Position numbers and translations under genes: made by a program
From: Solimicrobium silvestre
Lineage (GTDB): Bacteria; Pseudomonadota; Gammaproteobacteria; Burkholderiales; Burkholderiaceae_D
DNA length: 64,000 nucleotides
Direction: 5' to 3'
NCBI RefSeq assembly: GCF_002976435.1
Contig: NZ_PUGF01000013.1
Coordinates: 1 to 64,000 of the forward strand
Shown here: positions 54,456 to 63,725 of the stretch, in pieces
Layout: each line of letters begins with the position of its first letter
How positions within the stretch are numbered: position 1 is the first letter of the stretch
Notes under the pieces: generated by a model
What the model was told of the DNA's origin: nothing
What the model saw: only the letters and a program-made list of their open reading frames with translations
The model's database searches: none

Positions 54456-54770
54456 ATGAATCACATCTCAGCAGACCCAAGACTATGGGATAAGCATGCG
54501 CCTACCCATGAAAATGGTGCCGCTAAACATACAGTCAGAATAACGCCGCGCGGCGTTAAGATGCATTTTTCTGTTAACACAAATCACATTACTGAATTAC
54601 GACATCTGATCATGACTACATGCGGAGATCTGCTGATATTTATGCAGATTCAGCCAGTTGAACATGCCACCAGAATGCAGGTGGAGTTATGCATGAAAAT
54701 ACCCGCGCTACAGCGAGTTACGGCTGCAATTCAGCATACCAGCATGAATGTAGCATTGACGTGCATTTAG
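54456..54770 (+). CDS. Small protein of unknown function, 104 aa (possible ACT-like fold)
   Basis: Starts MNHISADPRLWDKHAP with GGTGGAT before the ATG (the longer TTG frame is rejected). No signal peptide or membrane helix. The second half reads as strand-helix-strand (RMQVELCMKIPALQRVTAAIQHTSMNVALTCI), compatible with an ACT-like regulatory fold, a guess only. It lies 7 bases before the GNAT gene and near a RimK-type ligase, so it could be a regulator or a substrate of the cluster. Confidence 0.6.
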   Translation: MNHISADPRLWDKHAPTHENGAAKHTVRITPRGVKMHFSVNTNHITELRHLIMTTCGDLLIFMQIQPVEHATRMQVELCMKIPALQRVTAAIQHTSMNVALTCI

Positions 54771-54777
54771 CAAATCG

Positions 54778-55353
54778 ATGATCCGGGCAGCTATTTCTGC
54801 CGACATAACGGCACTACTTGCGATAGAAAATAGTAGCTTTCAAGGTGACAGGCTTACCCAGCGTAGCTTCCGTCATTTATTAATGCATGGGAACTCAATT
54901 ACCCTGGTTGATGAGCACAATGGCCAGTTACGCGGCTATGTCACCTTACTTTTTCGCCGCAACAATTCGCGATCGCGGCTGTATTCAATTGCAACGCATC
55001 CCCATTTTCTAGGCCAAGGTGTCGCGGCCATGTTGTTGATTGCGGCAGAACAAGCTGCCTTATCAAGCAATTGCGTCACCATGCGATTAGAAATCCGCAA
55101 AGACAATCAAGCTTCGTTACAGCTATTCCAACATCGTGGCTATCGTATTTTTGATGAATACTCAGGCTACTATCAAGATGGAATGTCCGCATTTCGATTA
55201 GAAAAATCACTGACCCATCTGTTGCGCCCCGAACCGGTTCGTGCGCCCTATTACCGGCAAACACTTGGTTTCAGCTTGTCTGATGATGGCGATGAAAGCA
55301 TTCAAACCCAATCTCGATCTAAATCGCACACTAGAGCTACAACTTTGGCGTGA
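54778..55353 (+). CDS. GNAT acetyltransferase, N-terminal half of a broken GNAT-C39 fusion
   Basis: The 191-aa product has the GNAT fold: AISADITALLAIENSSFQGDRLTQRSFRHLL, acetyl-CoA loop GQGVAAMLL and the QLFQHRGYRIF end. Related genomes carry this domain fused to a C39-like peptidase in one protein of about 370 aa. Here the reading frame passes VRAPYYRQTLGFS and then shifts into about 30 unrelated residues. The acetyltransferase domain itself is complete and could still work. Confidence 0.85.
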   Translation: MIRAAISADITALLAIENSSFQGDRLTQRSFRHLLMHGNSITLVDEHNGQLRGYVTLLFRRNNSRSRLYSIATHPHFLGQGVAAMLLIAAEQAALSSNCVTMRLEIRKDNQASLQLFQHRGYRIFDEYSGYYQDGMSAFRLEKSLTHLLRPEPVRAPYYRQTLGFSLSDDGDESIQTQSRSKSHTRATTLA

Positions 55354-55879
55354 GGCAACCACGATTTTTATGACAGCGGGGCATGGTGGTTGCGGCCCGC
55401 ACGGCCTTGCGCTAGCCGCTTTGCAGCGTGGTTTTCCCTGCGAGATATTCGTCAATGGAACCGGGGTTTTGTTTCAGGATTCTGTGCGCAGCCCAGAGAA
55501 GCGCGAAGTGATCCAACTCGTTCACGAAGACTTTGTTGAACAGGTGCTACGGCATAAAATTCCACTACATTACAAGCTTGCCGGTTCGGCTGAGTTAATG
55601 CGCAGCTTCAGCGCAGGAGGAATCCCACTGGTACTGATTTCGACGTATCGCCTGACACGCGAACGTGCACCGCATTGGGTCATTATTACCGGCTGCGATG
55701 ATCTCTATTTTTACATTCATGATCCGGATAATTCCGATGCGCGAGAAGGCGATGACCGTATCAATATAGCGGTTCTTAAAAAGGATTTTGAACGCATGGC
55801 ACGCTATGGTCGTCAAGGCAGCAAGGCGGTTGTGATAGTTTACCCGCCCCAAAATCCAACGCCACTTACAAAAAATTGA
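55262..55879 (+). pseudogene. C39-like peptidase domain, frame-shifted remainder of the fusion
   Basis: The frame carrying ACLMMAMKAFKPNLDLNRTLELQLW, GHGGCGPHGLALAALQRGF, LVLISTYRLTRERAPHWV and YFYIHDPD is the C39-like half. In intact relatives GFSCGPACLMMAM is continuous; here the codons for Cys-Gly-Pro and part of Ala are missing, an apparent 11-base deletion at about 55272 between two GCT triplets. That removes the catalytic Cys and splits the frame. The downstream frame has only a GTG start (55241). The His and Asp of the active site remain. It may be a recent pseudogene or a sequencing problem, although an 11-base loss is an unusual error. Confidence 0.75.
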
Positions 55880-56068
55880 TGCGCAACTCATTACTATTTA
55901 CAGTTTTTATATTTCATTCAGTTCACACTGAATTGACGTTAGGACTGACGAAAAATTGTTCCGGCAAGACGCGACGACGCAGACAGTACGCCTGCACGGC
56001 AAGGAGGAGCAACGCAACTGGAGCGGTTTTACGTAAATCCAAACCACATTGTCAACGACAGGACTTCT

Positions 56069-57712
56069 ATGCCCAAAGCTAAAGCAACCACTCCCCCCAC
56101 ACGTAGTTTTAATTTGCAGCAGTTGTTGGCAAGCGATGCAGAACTCTCTTCCGGCAGTACGATGCTAAACCTTGCCCGTTTTTCCCGAAAACGTACCGCG
56201 GATTTTTTGATTATTGTTGAAAACAACAAGGACTGGATACCCCGCTCAGACTATGAACAGGTTGTATCCGCTTCCGACTATCTTGGCTCCGATGCAGCGT
56301 ATGCAAAGCCGGGAACAATAGTCATTAACCTATGCCGCAGCTACAAATATCTTTCAATCGGCTACTACTGCTCACTCTTGGCAGAAGCACGTTCGCAGCA
56401 GGTGATTCCTTCGGTAAAAACGGTCAACGATTTATCGCACAAAGCAATTTACAGCTTGGACATGAGTGATCTGGATTATGCCCTGAATGGTATTTTTTCA
56501 AAAAATGCTAACCAACCGCTGCCAGTTGAGTTTGCTATGGATATTTTCTTTGGCATGACGGACTACACACCGCTTGCGCAATTGGCCCAGCAACTATTCG
56601 ATATTTTCCCTGCTCCACTCATACGAGTTGAATTTGAACATCGCAGTGACTGGAAAATCCGCTCAGTCAAAGTACAAAATATTTCTTCACTCTGCGCATA
56701 TCAAAAAGAGATCTTCATTCAGGCTTTTGATACATTTCATGGCAAGGCCTGGCTGCAAAACTATGCTGGTAAAAAGCACCGATATAACATCGCGATATTG
56801 CACAATCCAGAAGAGCTGCTACCACCTAGCAACAACGCCGCACTCGCCAAATTTGTACAGGTTGGGCGAGAATTGGGTATCGACGTTACTTTAGTTGAGA
56901 AAAAACATTACTCGCATATTGCAGAATATGACGCGCTATTCATCCGCGAAACGACCGCTATCAATCATCACACCTATCGCTTTGCTAAAAAAGCGGAAAG
57001 TGAAGGCCTGGTTGTCATTGACGACCCGGTTTCTATTTTGCGCTGTACCAATAAAATTTACTTAGCGGACTTGATGCGCGTCAACGGCATCGCTACGCCG
57101 CGCACCTATGTGCTGCAAGAGAGTGATATTGATGACATAACGGAACTGGAGCAAGAAATTGCTTACCCGATGGTCATGAAAATTCCCGATGGAGCCTTTT
57201 CGCGTGGCGTTTCCAAGGTGGTGAATCGGCATGAATTTGAATCTACCGCACGCGAACTCCTAAAACATTCATCGCTCATTTTGATACAGGAATACCTGTA
57301 CACCGAGTTTGACTGGCGCATCGGCGTATTGAATAAGCAGGTAATTTTTGCTAGCCAATATTTCATGTCAACAGGTCACTGGCAGGTAGCCAAGCGTGAT
57401 GCCGATGGCAAAGCTGAATTTGGTATGAGCCGGGCCGTGTCACTGGATAAAGTACCACCCGATTTATTAGCGCAAGCAGTACGTGCAGCCAATTTAATTG
57501 GTGATAGTTTGTATGGAGTCGATATGAAAATGACTGAGAAAGGCCCGGTAGTCATTGAGGTCAACGATAACCCGAATATTGATCAAGGCATTGAAGATGG
57601 GGTATTGGGCGACGAGTTATATCGCATGATTCTGCAAGATTTTGTCAGGAGATTACGCGTTCAACATCAGCAGGTAACGTCATCCATGCCTGAAATCGGT
57701 GCCGCCGCGTAG
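56069..57712 (+). CDS. RimK-like ATP-grasp ligase with RLAN N-terminal domain
   Basis: A 547-aa ATP-grasp enzyme. The N-terminal part (about 45-240) corresponds to the RLAN domain of RimK-like proteins, and the C-terminal ATP-grasp (about 300-525) has YPMVMKIPDGAFSRGVSKV, LIQEYLYTEFDWRIGVLN and VDMKMTEKGPVVIEVNDNPN (metal-binding Glu/Asn). Such enzymes join amino acids, often glutamate, to peptide or protein ends. The neighbouring GNAT and C39-peptidase genes belong with it in many genomes. AGGAC precedes the ATG. Confidence 0.9.
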   Translation: MPKAKATTPPTRSFNLQQLLASDAELSSGSTMLNLARFSRKRTADFLIIVENNKDWIPRSDYEQVVSASDYLGSDAAYAKPGTIVINLCRSYKYLSIGYYCSLLAEARSQQVIPSVKTVNDLSHKAIYSLDMSDLDYALNGIFSKNANQPLPVEFAMDIFFGMTDYTPLAQLAQQLFDIFPAPLIRVEFEHRSDWKIRSVKVQNISSLCAYQKEIFIQAFDTFHGKAWLQNYAGKKHRYNIAILHNPEELLPPSNNAALAKFVQVGRELGIDVTLVEKKHYSHIAEYDALFIRETTAINHHTYRFAKKAESEGLVVIDDPVSILRCTNKIYLADLMRVNGIATPRTYVLQESDIDDITELEQEIAYPMVMKIPDGAFSRGVSKVVNRHEFESTARELLKHSSLILIQEYLYTEFDWRIGVLNKQVIFASQYFMSTGHWQVAKRDADGKAEFGMSRAVSLDKVPPDLLAQAVRAANLIGDSLYGVDMKMTEKGPVVIEVNDNPNIDQGIEDGVLGDELYRMILQDFVRRLRVQHQQVTSSMPEIGAAA

Positions 57713-57760
57713 GTTGCAGATTACCGGCACGGAAGATCCGCGCCGGAATTAACCCATTAA

Positions 57761-59143
57761 TTAATGCAGCAACGCATTCACTTGCGCTAAATCTTCTTGT
57801 TTCAACGACGACGCCGCCGCTTTTAAACGTAAGCCGTTCATGATCGTGTCATAACGGGCTTTAGATAAATTCTGCTGCGTTGTATATAACTGCTGCTGCG
57901 CGTTGAGCACGTCAATATTAATCCGCACGCCAACTTGGTAACCCAGCACATTCGAATCTAACGCCGATTGGGAAGATATTTCTGCCGCCTCATAGGCTTT
58001 AACTTGCGCCAAGCCGCTATTCACACCTAAGTACGCTTGCCGCGCTGCCAATGCTGCGCTACGTTTAGCGGTCTCAAAGTCATTGCCGGCTTTATCTTCT
58101 AAAGCAATCGCTTCTCTGACTTTACTGGTTACTGCAAAACCGGAAAATAACGGTATGTTTAACTGAATACCGATATTGCGTGAGGTATCTACAAAGGCCG
58201 GTTGCTGTTCAATCGGAATCGCCGAGTTATTGGACCGGTTAACGTTGGCGACTAAATCCAGAGTTGGTAAATGTCCGGCACGGTTTAATGAGATCGTGCG
58301 CTTGGCAATTTCTTGTGTGACTTGCGCGCCGACTACACCATAATTATTGAATTCTGCTGCACTTACCCAATCATTAATATTGGTAGGTTCTGGAGCACTT
58401 AATTGCACGCCTTTATGTAAGGGTGCCAAGCCATCTGGCTCATGCCCGATGATTTGTTGTAAGGTGCTACGCTTGATTTCCAAATCATTTTCTGCGGCGA
58501 ATTCTGAAGCTACCGCCAAATCGTAACGCGCCTGCGCTTCATGTTGATCGGTAATGGTGGTCGTGCCGACTTCAAAATTACGCTTTGCAAACGAGAGTTG
58601 CTCGGTAATCGCGGTTTTATTGGCGCGCACCGACTCTAGAGTATCTTGCGCGGATAACACATCAAAATAAGCCTGGGAAACACGCACCATCAAATCGAGT
58701 TGGGCTTGCCCAAATAACGCTTCACTGGCTAAGACTTGTAATTTACCCTGCTCATATTGCTGCCAATTTTCCCAATGTATTAAGGGCTGGGTTAATTGCA
58801 AGGTATAGTTGCCGTTGGTGCTTTTTACGCCATTCACAGACACACCGCCGCTTGAATAATTGGAGCTTGAAGATGTGGTGCTACCAGTAATGCCAATTGT
58901 CGGCAACAAGAGCGCACGGCCTTGCACCGATTTTTCCTGGCCTGCTGTTAATGAAGCACGGGCGCTGGCGTATTGCGGATCATTTTGGAGAGCTTCCTGA
59001 TAAGTTTGCAGCAGATCAGCCGCCGAGGCTGGTGCGGCAAAAATGCCACTCGCTATAAGTGAAGCAAATAAAACTGAGTAAATTACGATTTGATTTTTTT
59101 TACGCTTAGCGTTATTCATAGATTCGTTCATAGTTTCATTCAT
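57761..59143 (-). CDS. tolC: TolC family outer membrane efflux/secretion protein
   Basis: A 460-aa outer-membrane channel of type I secretion and efflux systems. It has an unusually polar N-terminus (MNETMNESMNNAKRKK) before the signal helix, cleavage near PASAA (about residue 41), then the duplicated helical TolC repeats (LLQTYQEALQNDPQYASARA, NVLGYQVGVRINIDVLNAQQQLY). ATG 59143 has GGAG 8 bases ahead; the longer frame is rejected. Same strand as rhodanese and pcm but separated from them by a terminator. Confidence 0.94.
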   Translation of the reverse strand: MNETMNESMNNAKRKKNQIVIYSVLFASLIASGIFAAPASAADLLQTYQEALQNDPQYASARASLTAGQEKSVQGRALLLPTIGITGSTTSSSSNYSSGGVSVNGVKSTNGNYTLQLTQPLIHWENWQQYEQGKLQVLASEALFGQAQLDLMVRVSQAYFDVLSAQDTLESVRANKTAITEQLSFAKRNFEVGTTTITDQHEAQARYDLAVASEFAAENDLEIKRSTLQQIIGHEPDGLAPLHKGVQLSAPEPTNINDWVSAAEFNNYGVVGAQVTQEIAKRTISLNRAGHLPTLDLVANVNRSNNSAIPIEQQPAFVDTSRNIGIQLNIPLFSGFAVTSKVREAIALEDKAGNDFETAKRSAALAARQAYLGVNSGLAQVKAYEAAEISSQSALDSNVLGYQVGVRINIDVLNAQQQLYTTQQNLSKARYDTIMNGLRLKAAASSLKQEDLAQVNALLH

Positions 59144-59216
59144 AGCAGCTACTCCGCAGGAGTTGTTCACCAACATGGATTTAAAAACGACCTTGGCCGG
59201 ACAGCCCAAAGCGAGT

Positions 59217-59241
59217 GCAAAAAAAGCTCCGAGGAGCTTTA
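59217..59241 (-). terminator. Intrinsic terminator between rhodanese and tolC
   Basis: On the minus strand AAAGCTCC and GGAGCTTT form an 8-bp stem with TC between and a run of seven T. It ends the pcm-rhodanese transcript before tolC, so tolC should have its own promoter in the following 70 bases. Confidence 0.75.
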
Positions 59242-59379
59242 CATTTAAATTTAAATAATCTACGCAGCACTGTAATGAAACTCGCATTCGGTCGCCATGA
59301 AAATGCGACCAATTGCATTATTTAAGGGCTGAGATGCAGAAAATACAGGGCAAAGCACCGTAACACTGAAGAGCGATAC

Positions 59380-59709
59380 TTAATAAGTTTCCATTGTCGT
59401 GTCAACCTGCACGGCCCAGGCATGGATGCCGCCGGTAAGATTAATGACATGTTCAAAGTCATGCTGCTTTAAAAACCGGGCGACTTGCATGCTACGAGCG
59501 CCATGATGACAAATACAAACAATAGCCGCGGCACTGTCCAATTCATTCATCCGGGGCGGCACTGAATGCATAGGTATATGTAGACTTGCGGGTATCTGAC
59601 AGTGTTGCAATTCAGAAAGTTCCCGCACATCCAACAAAACCGGTGGCTGGCGATTAGCATCTGCTAACCAGTTGGCTAATTCGGGAGCACTGATACTAAT
59701 CACGTCCAT
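59380..59709 (-). CDS. Rhodanese-like sulfurtransferase domain protein
   Basis: A 109-aa single rhodanese domain: VLLDVRELSELQHCQIPASLHIPM, VCICHHGARSMQVARFL (active-site Cys in the CHHGARS loop) and NLTGGIHAW at the end. It can move sulfane sulfur between thiols. Nine bases downstream of pcm, the typical neighbourhood in Burkholderiales. Confidence 0.92.
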   Translation of the reverse strand: MDVISISAPELANWLADANRQPPVLLDVRELSELQHCQIPASLHIPMHSVPPRMNELDSAAAIVCICHHGARSMQVARFLKQHDFEHVINLTGGIHAWAVQVDTTMETY

Positions 59710-59718
59710 AATTACCTT

Positions 59719-60372
59719 TTAGAATGAAAATGTTGAAGGATGCTCAGCATGCGGTACCGCAGCAATGCTGGTTTCAAACAACGGCTTGGCAACGAACTCG
59801 GTTTCGCTACTGCGTGTATAAATGAACGCCGTCATGATTGGCGCAGAACCCAAAATGACAAATAAACGGCCGCCTACTTTAAGCTGCTGCTTTAATTCTT
59901 CCGGCAATACTTGCAAAGAACCTGTCATCACAATCACATCATAAGGAGCCGCTTTAGGCCAGCCCTTGGCTGCATCGCCTAATTCCAGACTCACATTGGC
60001 AACGCCTTCGTGATGCAAATTTTGTTCTGCAACGAGATGTACTTCAGGAGAAGTTTCTACACACGTGACGTGCCTGGCATGGAAAGCCAACAACGCTGGC
60101 AGGTAACCAGAACCTGCGCCAACAATTAAGGCGCTCTCATGTTTTTTAACGGCGACTTCCTGCACAATACGTGCTTCCATTTTTGGGCTGAGCATCAAAC
60201 TGCCGTCTGGCAACGGAAGTTCCGTATCCATAAAGGCTAAGGATTTTTGATTTGTAGGCAGAAATTTTTCACGTTTTACAATAGTCAGCAGCTCTAAAAC
60301 ACCCATATCCAATACATTCCAAGGGCGGATTTGTTGCTCTATCATATTAAAACGGGCTTGTTCAAGTTTCAT
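59719..60372 (-). CDS. pcm: Protein-L-isoaspartate O-methyltransferase family protein
   Basis: A 217-aa SAM-dependent methyltransferase. It starts MKLEQARFNMIEQQIRPWNVLD and has LIVGAGSGYLPALLA (SAM motif I) and a GDAAKGWP segment. Family members repair isoaspartyl residues; this branch (with rhodanese and tolC) lacks the classic TGSGY wording at one position, so repair activity is likely but not certain. The TTG five codons upstream is rejected. Confidence 0.9.
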   Translation of the reverse strand: MKLEQARFNMIEQQIRPWNVLDMGVLELLTIVKREKFLPTNQKSLAFMDTELPLPDGSLMLSPKMEARIVQEVAVKKHESALIVGAGSGYLPALLAFHARHVTCVETSPEVHLVAEQNLHHEGVANVSLELGDAAKGWPKAAPYDVIVMTGSLQVLPEELKQQLKVGGRLFVILGSAPIMTAFIYTRSSETEFVAKPLFETSIAAVPHAEHPSTFSF

Positions 60373-60448
60373 TGTAGGTACTCGCAATCGGGCAAAAACG
60401 TTATTCTAGCAAAGGCCGTGCTTAGGCGGCAGATAGTATTGCAGTTAA

Positions 60449-61078
60449 TTAATTTTTTAATAAACCAGCAAGGATGACTTCAATATATGACCGGACATAA
60501 TCGTCTCTCACAATCGCATGTGGTTCGCAGCAGCTAAATGTATTACTCCAAAGCATTAGCATAACGATGGGGGCAGTGACAATTTTGGGCATCACACTTA
60601 AATCAAGCTGCCTGAATTCACCGCTTTGCATGCCACGCTCTAATAACTGAATAATCATCAGTTCATTTCGATTAATGACTTCTGCATAGTAAAATTCGGC
60701 TAGTTCTGGGAAATTACTGGCTTCTGCAAACATCAGCTTACAAATTCCAGCTAAATTAGGTGCGCTAATTTGCTCGCACCAATGCGTAATCAATTCGATA
60801 AACAGCTCTTTGGTACTGCCTTGGAATTCACTAATCAATTGTTCGGCTTGAGCAATATTGGGCACGATGGTGTCACGCACTACCGCTTTAAATAGCTCTT
60901 CTTTATTTTCAAAATACAAATATAAAGTGCCTTTAGAGACGCCCGCTTTACGCGCCACTTCTTCTAAACGCGTAGCAGCATAACCGCGCTCCACAAATAT
61001 CTCCAATGCCGCAGAAAGTAATTCTTGCGGTCTTGCATCCTTACGGCGCGCCCAACGTGGCTTTAAACAGATTGACAT
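60449..61078 (-). CDS. TetR/AcrR family transcriptional regulator
   Basis: A 209-aa regulator with the N-terminal HTH ALEIFVERGYAATRLEEVARKAGVSKGTLYLYFENKEELF (about 24-62) and a ligand-binding C-terminal domain resembling the TetR_C_33-type AcrR group. Upstream, the sequence TGACTCATAAGTTA forms a weak palindrome that could be its operator. No efflux pump adjoins; the target may be on the far side of the pcm-tolC cluster. Confidence 0.92.
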   Translation of the reverse strand: MSICLKPRWARRKDARPQELLSAALEIFVERGYAATRLEEVARKAGVSKGTLYLYFENKEELFKAVVRDTIVPNIAQAEQLISEFQGSTKELFIELITHWCEQISAPNLAGICKLMFAEASNFPELAEFYYAEVINRNELMIIQLLERGMQSGEFRQLDLSVMPKIVTAPIVMLMLWSNTFSCCEPHAIVRDDYVRSYIEVILAGLLKN

Positions 61079-61221
61079 GGCTCATTCTTAAAAAAACTAA
61101 CTAACTTATGAGTCATTAATGTAACGACCTACGCTGTACAGGTCAAGTGATGGCGTACTTGTTATGTCGGAATAGAATCTTATTTGGATTTTTTAAAAGT
61201 AAATTCACACATAAGAAAAAT

Positions 61222-62337
61222 TCAAGGTGGGAAATGATCCAGATTTTTTGGTTCAATAATATCTAAATCATTATGTTCGGCACGAAATTTTGCCGACATT
61301 TCGTAAGCAGCCTTACGAATGCGCATGATTGAACCAATGGGGCGATGCGCAATGATGCCGTGCCAGGGACTAAATAATATTTTATCGTCAACTGCTTTGG
61401 AACGTTCAGCACTCCACGCAACCTGTGGCCCGGCAATAATGCGGGCAACGGTCAGATAGGGGCTGCTTTCTTCGGGCCAGGAAACTGAGGCATCTTCAAT
61501 TGGCATACTTGCCAAATCTGTGCATAACTGAACCCGCAAATCCCATTCGGCGGTATCGTGCGCAAATAATTCGACTACTGCGTCGCGTAGGCCATTTGGC
61601 TTGCCATTTACGTTGAGTGGCGTGTCGGTGAGTTTTTTGAGATTGGCAGAAGTTGGCACAATTGAAATCTTTGCCATATACGGGCCGAACAGGATTGGTG
61701 CCTTGCTGAAGAATGTTTCTCCCAGTATGTGCGTTTCAGGATGTCCACCTAAGCCGATAACCGTGGCACTTTTACCGCCAAGCGATTCAATCACTTTTTC
61801 TGTCCCGCGCATCACCGCGGACAACGCTTTTTTTAATTTTGGCACTTTATCGGTGGTAGAAGCCAGCAGCTTCAGCCCCCCGAGAAATTTTTTTGCATTC
61901 GGTGTCGAAAATTCCGCCCCGCAATTAACTAGAATAAAATCTTGGGTGACGTCATTTTCACTGCCTTGTAAACGGGTACCTTCAACGCCGATAACTTTGA
62001 GGGCGAAGCCGCGTGGTGTTGAAACACTGTCATCGAGCATATCGCCTGGCACAGTAGAAAGACGAATCAGCACCGGCCAATCGCCGGCTTTGGCGAATAT
62101 TCCCTGTGCCAAAACCGCAGGCAAGCCATCCAACACGTGCAGTTCGCCGCGCAATAAACCATGACTTTTTGCATGTACGCTACGTGTTGCATGCCCTGAA
62201 TCTTTCAATGTTACTTCCGATATGTGCTTAAGCGTTTTCAATAATTCGTTTTGTGTTTCGGTTTCGCCATCTTCAGGGACTTCAAAACTTGCTTCGTATT
62301 TTATAGGGGACTTGGGAGCGCGGTTAGGTGAGTGCAT
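61222..62337 (-). CDS. Catalase-family (SrpA-like) heme protein
   Basis: A 371-aa protein of the catalase-fold group without the full catalase. It contains HAKSHGLLRGELHVLDGLP (heme-distal His region), RLSTVPGDMLDDSVSTPRGFALK and SPWHGIIAHRPIGSIMRIRKAAYE (proximal end). Such short catalase-like proteins often act as peroxidases or organic-peroxide binding proteins. Ribosome binding site AGGAT 8 bases before ATG 62337; the longer frame to 62478 is rejected. Confidence 0.9.
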   Translation of the reverse strand: MHSPNRAPKSPIKYEASFEVPEDGETETQNELLKTLKHISEVTLKDSGHATRSVHAKSHGLLRGELHVLDGLPAVLAQGIFAKAGDWPVLIRLSTVPGDMLDDSVSTPRGFALKVIGVEGTRLQGSENDVTQDFILVNCGAEFSTPNAKKFLGGLKLLASTTDKVPKLKKALSAVMRGTEKVIESLGGKSATVIGLGGHPETHILGETFFSKAPILFGPYMAKISIVPTSANLKKLTDTPLNVNGKPNGLRDAVVELFAHDTAEWDLRVQLCTDLASMPIEDASVSWPEESSPYLTVARIIAGPQVAWSAERSKAVDDKILFSPWHGIIAHRPIGSIMRIRKAAYEMSAKFRAEHNDLDIIEPKNLDHFPP

Positions 62338-62579
62338 GACAGATCCTTCGTTTCGTTTTGATTCGTTGCGTAAACTGAATTTATACAGCCCGGCAAAGAT
62401 TCTCCGTGCGGTGTCACACACAAAGGCAACCATTTTTGTGATAACGCAGGTCGAATTGAGTGACGCGAATGTTTTCAAGTAAGGTGCGATAGCGCACAGA
62501 TCAACGCGATTCTTGAAACTATAGTTTGTCTTCGCATAACCGGGATAGGTAACGGTTTAGATATTGCAAAGGAGTTTCG

Positions 62580-63725
62580 ATGTACGCACCGCCACCTCCC
62601 TGTTCACGTTACGACATAACAACCCTGTATGAAATTGAGCCGGAAGCGCAGATCGGCTCTCTGGCACCGGATTTTTACCTTCCAGAACGATTCCAACATC
62701 GCCATTTCAGCGAGCTGCGCGGTACGCCGGTGATCATGGTTTTTTCGCCTTCTGTCTGGGATCCATCTGCGGCAGAGCAATTATCTTTCCTGAAAAATCT
62801 TCTGGCTTACTGTGCACCGACCTACGTCAATCTACGTGAGCTCAGTTTTGAAAATGAAAACTATTTCCTGAAATTCGATTTGCCGCAAGCCTCGACGATG
62901 ATTGCTGTATTGCATGACTTTGACCCAAGCGGCGGCATCGCCCATGCCTATGGTGTATATGGTGAGCGCGCCGTGATCGTGGTCGATGCAGAAGGCTTCT
63001 TGCGTGAACGCTATGTGATTCCTGTCGGGACGATGCCGCGCATAGATCCTCTGAGGCAAGCGCTCGAAATACTGGGCAATGATTACGGCAGTGTGGCAAC
63101 GGGGAGTACAGGCCAGATCATGCAGGTCAATCGCCGTCAATTTCTGGCGTCGGCGATTGCTGCATCATTGACGCTCTGGATCTGGCCGAACATTGCACTG
63201 GCCGATACGCCAACTGGCAACCCCAAATCGAAGAGCAATGCGCTCATCCCACCAACATCGCGCGCATTGACACTAAAAATTAACGGTGAATTCCACACAC
63301 TTAATCTCGATACCCGCGTCACCCTTCTCGATGCTTTGCGTGAAAATCTTGGCCTGACCGGAACCAAAAAGGGTTGCGATCAGGGAACGTGCGGTGCCTG
63401 CACAGTACTGGTCGATGGTCGTCGCATCAAAGCCTGCCTGACACTCGCAGCGATGGAAGAAGGTAAGCAGATCACCACCATCGAAGGACTTGCGGAGGGC
63501 GGTCAGCTACACCCAATGCAACAGGCCTTCATTGATACCGATGCGCTGCAGTGCGGCTACTGCACGCCAGGTCAGATCATGTCGGCGGTTGCGTTGATGC
63601 ACGAAGGGCATGCGGGCAATGACGATGAGATTCGTGAATGGATGAGCGGCAATATCTGTCGGTGCGGCGCCTATGCCGGAATCGTTGCGGCAATCAGCAA
63701 TGTGGCAAAAGGAGTCAAGACATGA
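62580..63725 (+). CDS. paoA: Fused redoxin-like + [2Fe-2S] subunit of aldehyde oxidase (PaoA-like)
   Basis: A 381-aa protein in two halves. Residues about 22-165 look like an AhpC/TSA redoxin (IGSLAPDFYLPERFQHRHF) but without the peroxidatic Cys (SPSVWDPSAAEQ). An internal twin-arginine signal NRRQFLASAIAASL lies at about 184-197, after which comes the iron-sulfur subunit: CDQGTCGACTVLVDG (plant-type 2Fe-2S) and the CGYCTPGQ and CRCGAY clusters. An internal ATG at 63120 would give a normal PaoA with its Tat signal. The stop overlaps the next gene by four bases (ATGA). Confidence 0.88.
   Translation: MYAPPPPCSRYDITTLYEIEPEAQIGSLAPDFYLPERFQHRHFSELRGTPVIMVFSPSVWDPSAAEQLSFLKNLLAYCAPTYVNLRELSFENENYFLKFDLPQASTMIAVLHDFDPSGGIAHAYGVYGERAVIVVDAEGFLRERYVIPVGTMPRIDPLRQALEILGNDYGSVATGSTGQIMQVNRRQFLASAIAASLTLWIWPNIALADTPTGNPKSKSNALIPPTSRALTLKINGEFHTLNLDTRVTLLDALRENLGLTGTKKGCDQGTCGACTVLVDGRRIKACLTLAAMEEGKQITTIEGLAEGGQLHPMQQAFIDTDALQCGYCTPGQIMSAVALMHEGHAGNDDEIREWMSGNICRCGAYAGIVAAISNVAKGVKT

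Noticed and set aside
55880-56068. Possible small gene or RNA before the RimK gene
   Set aside because: The stretch has a TTCAGT/ACTGAA hairpin and a GC-rich segment, but no frame or RNA fold I can name; it may be a dispersed repeat.
62338-62478. Longer N-terminus of the catalase-like protein
   Set aside because: The family start MHSPNRAP has an AGGAT site, while the extension has no ribosome binding site.
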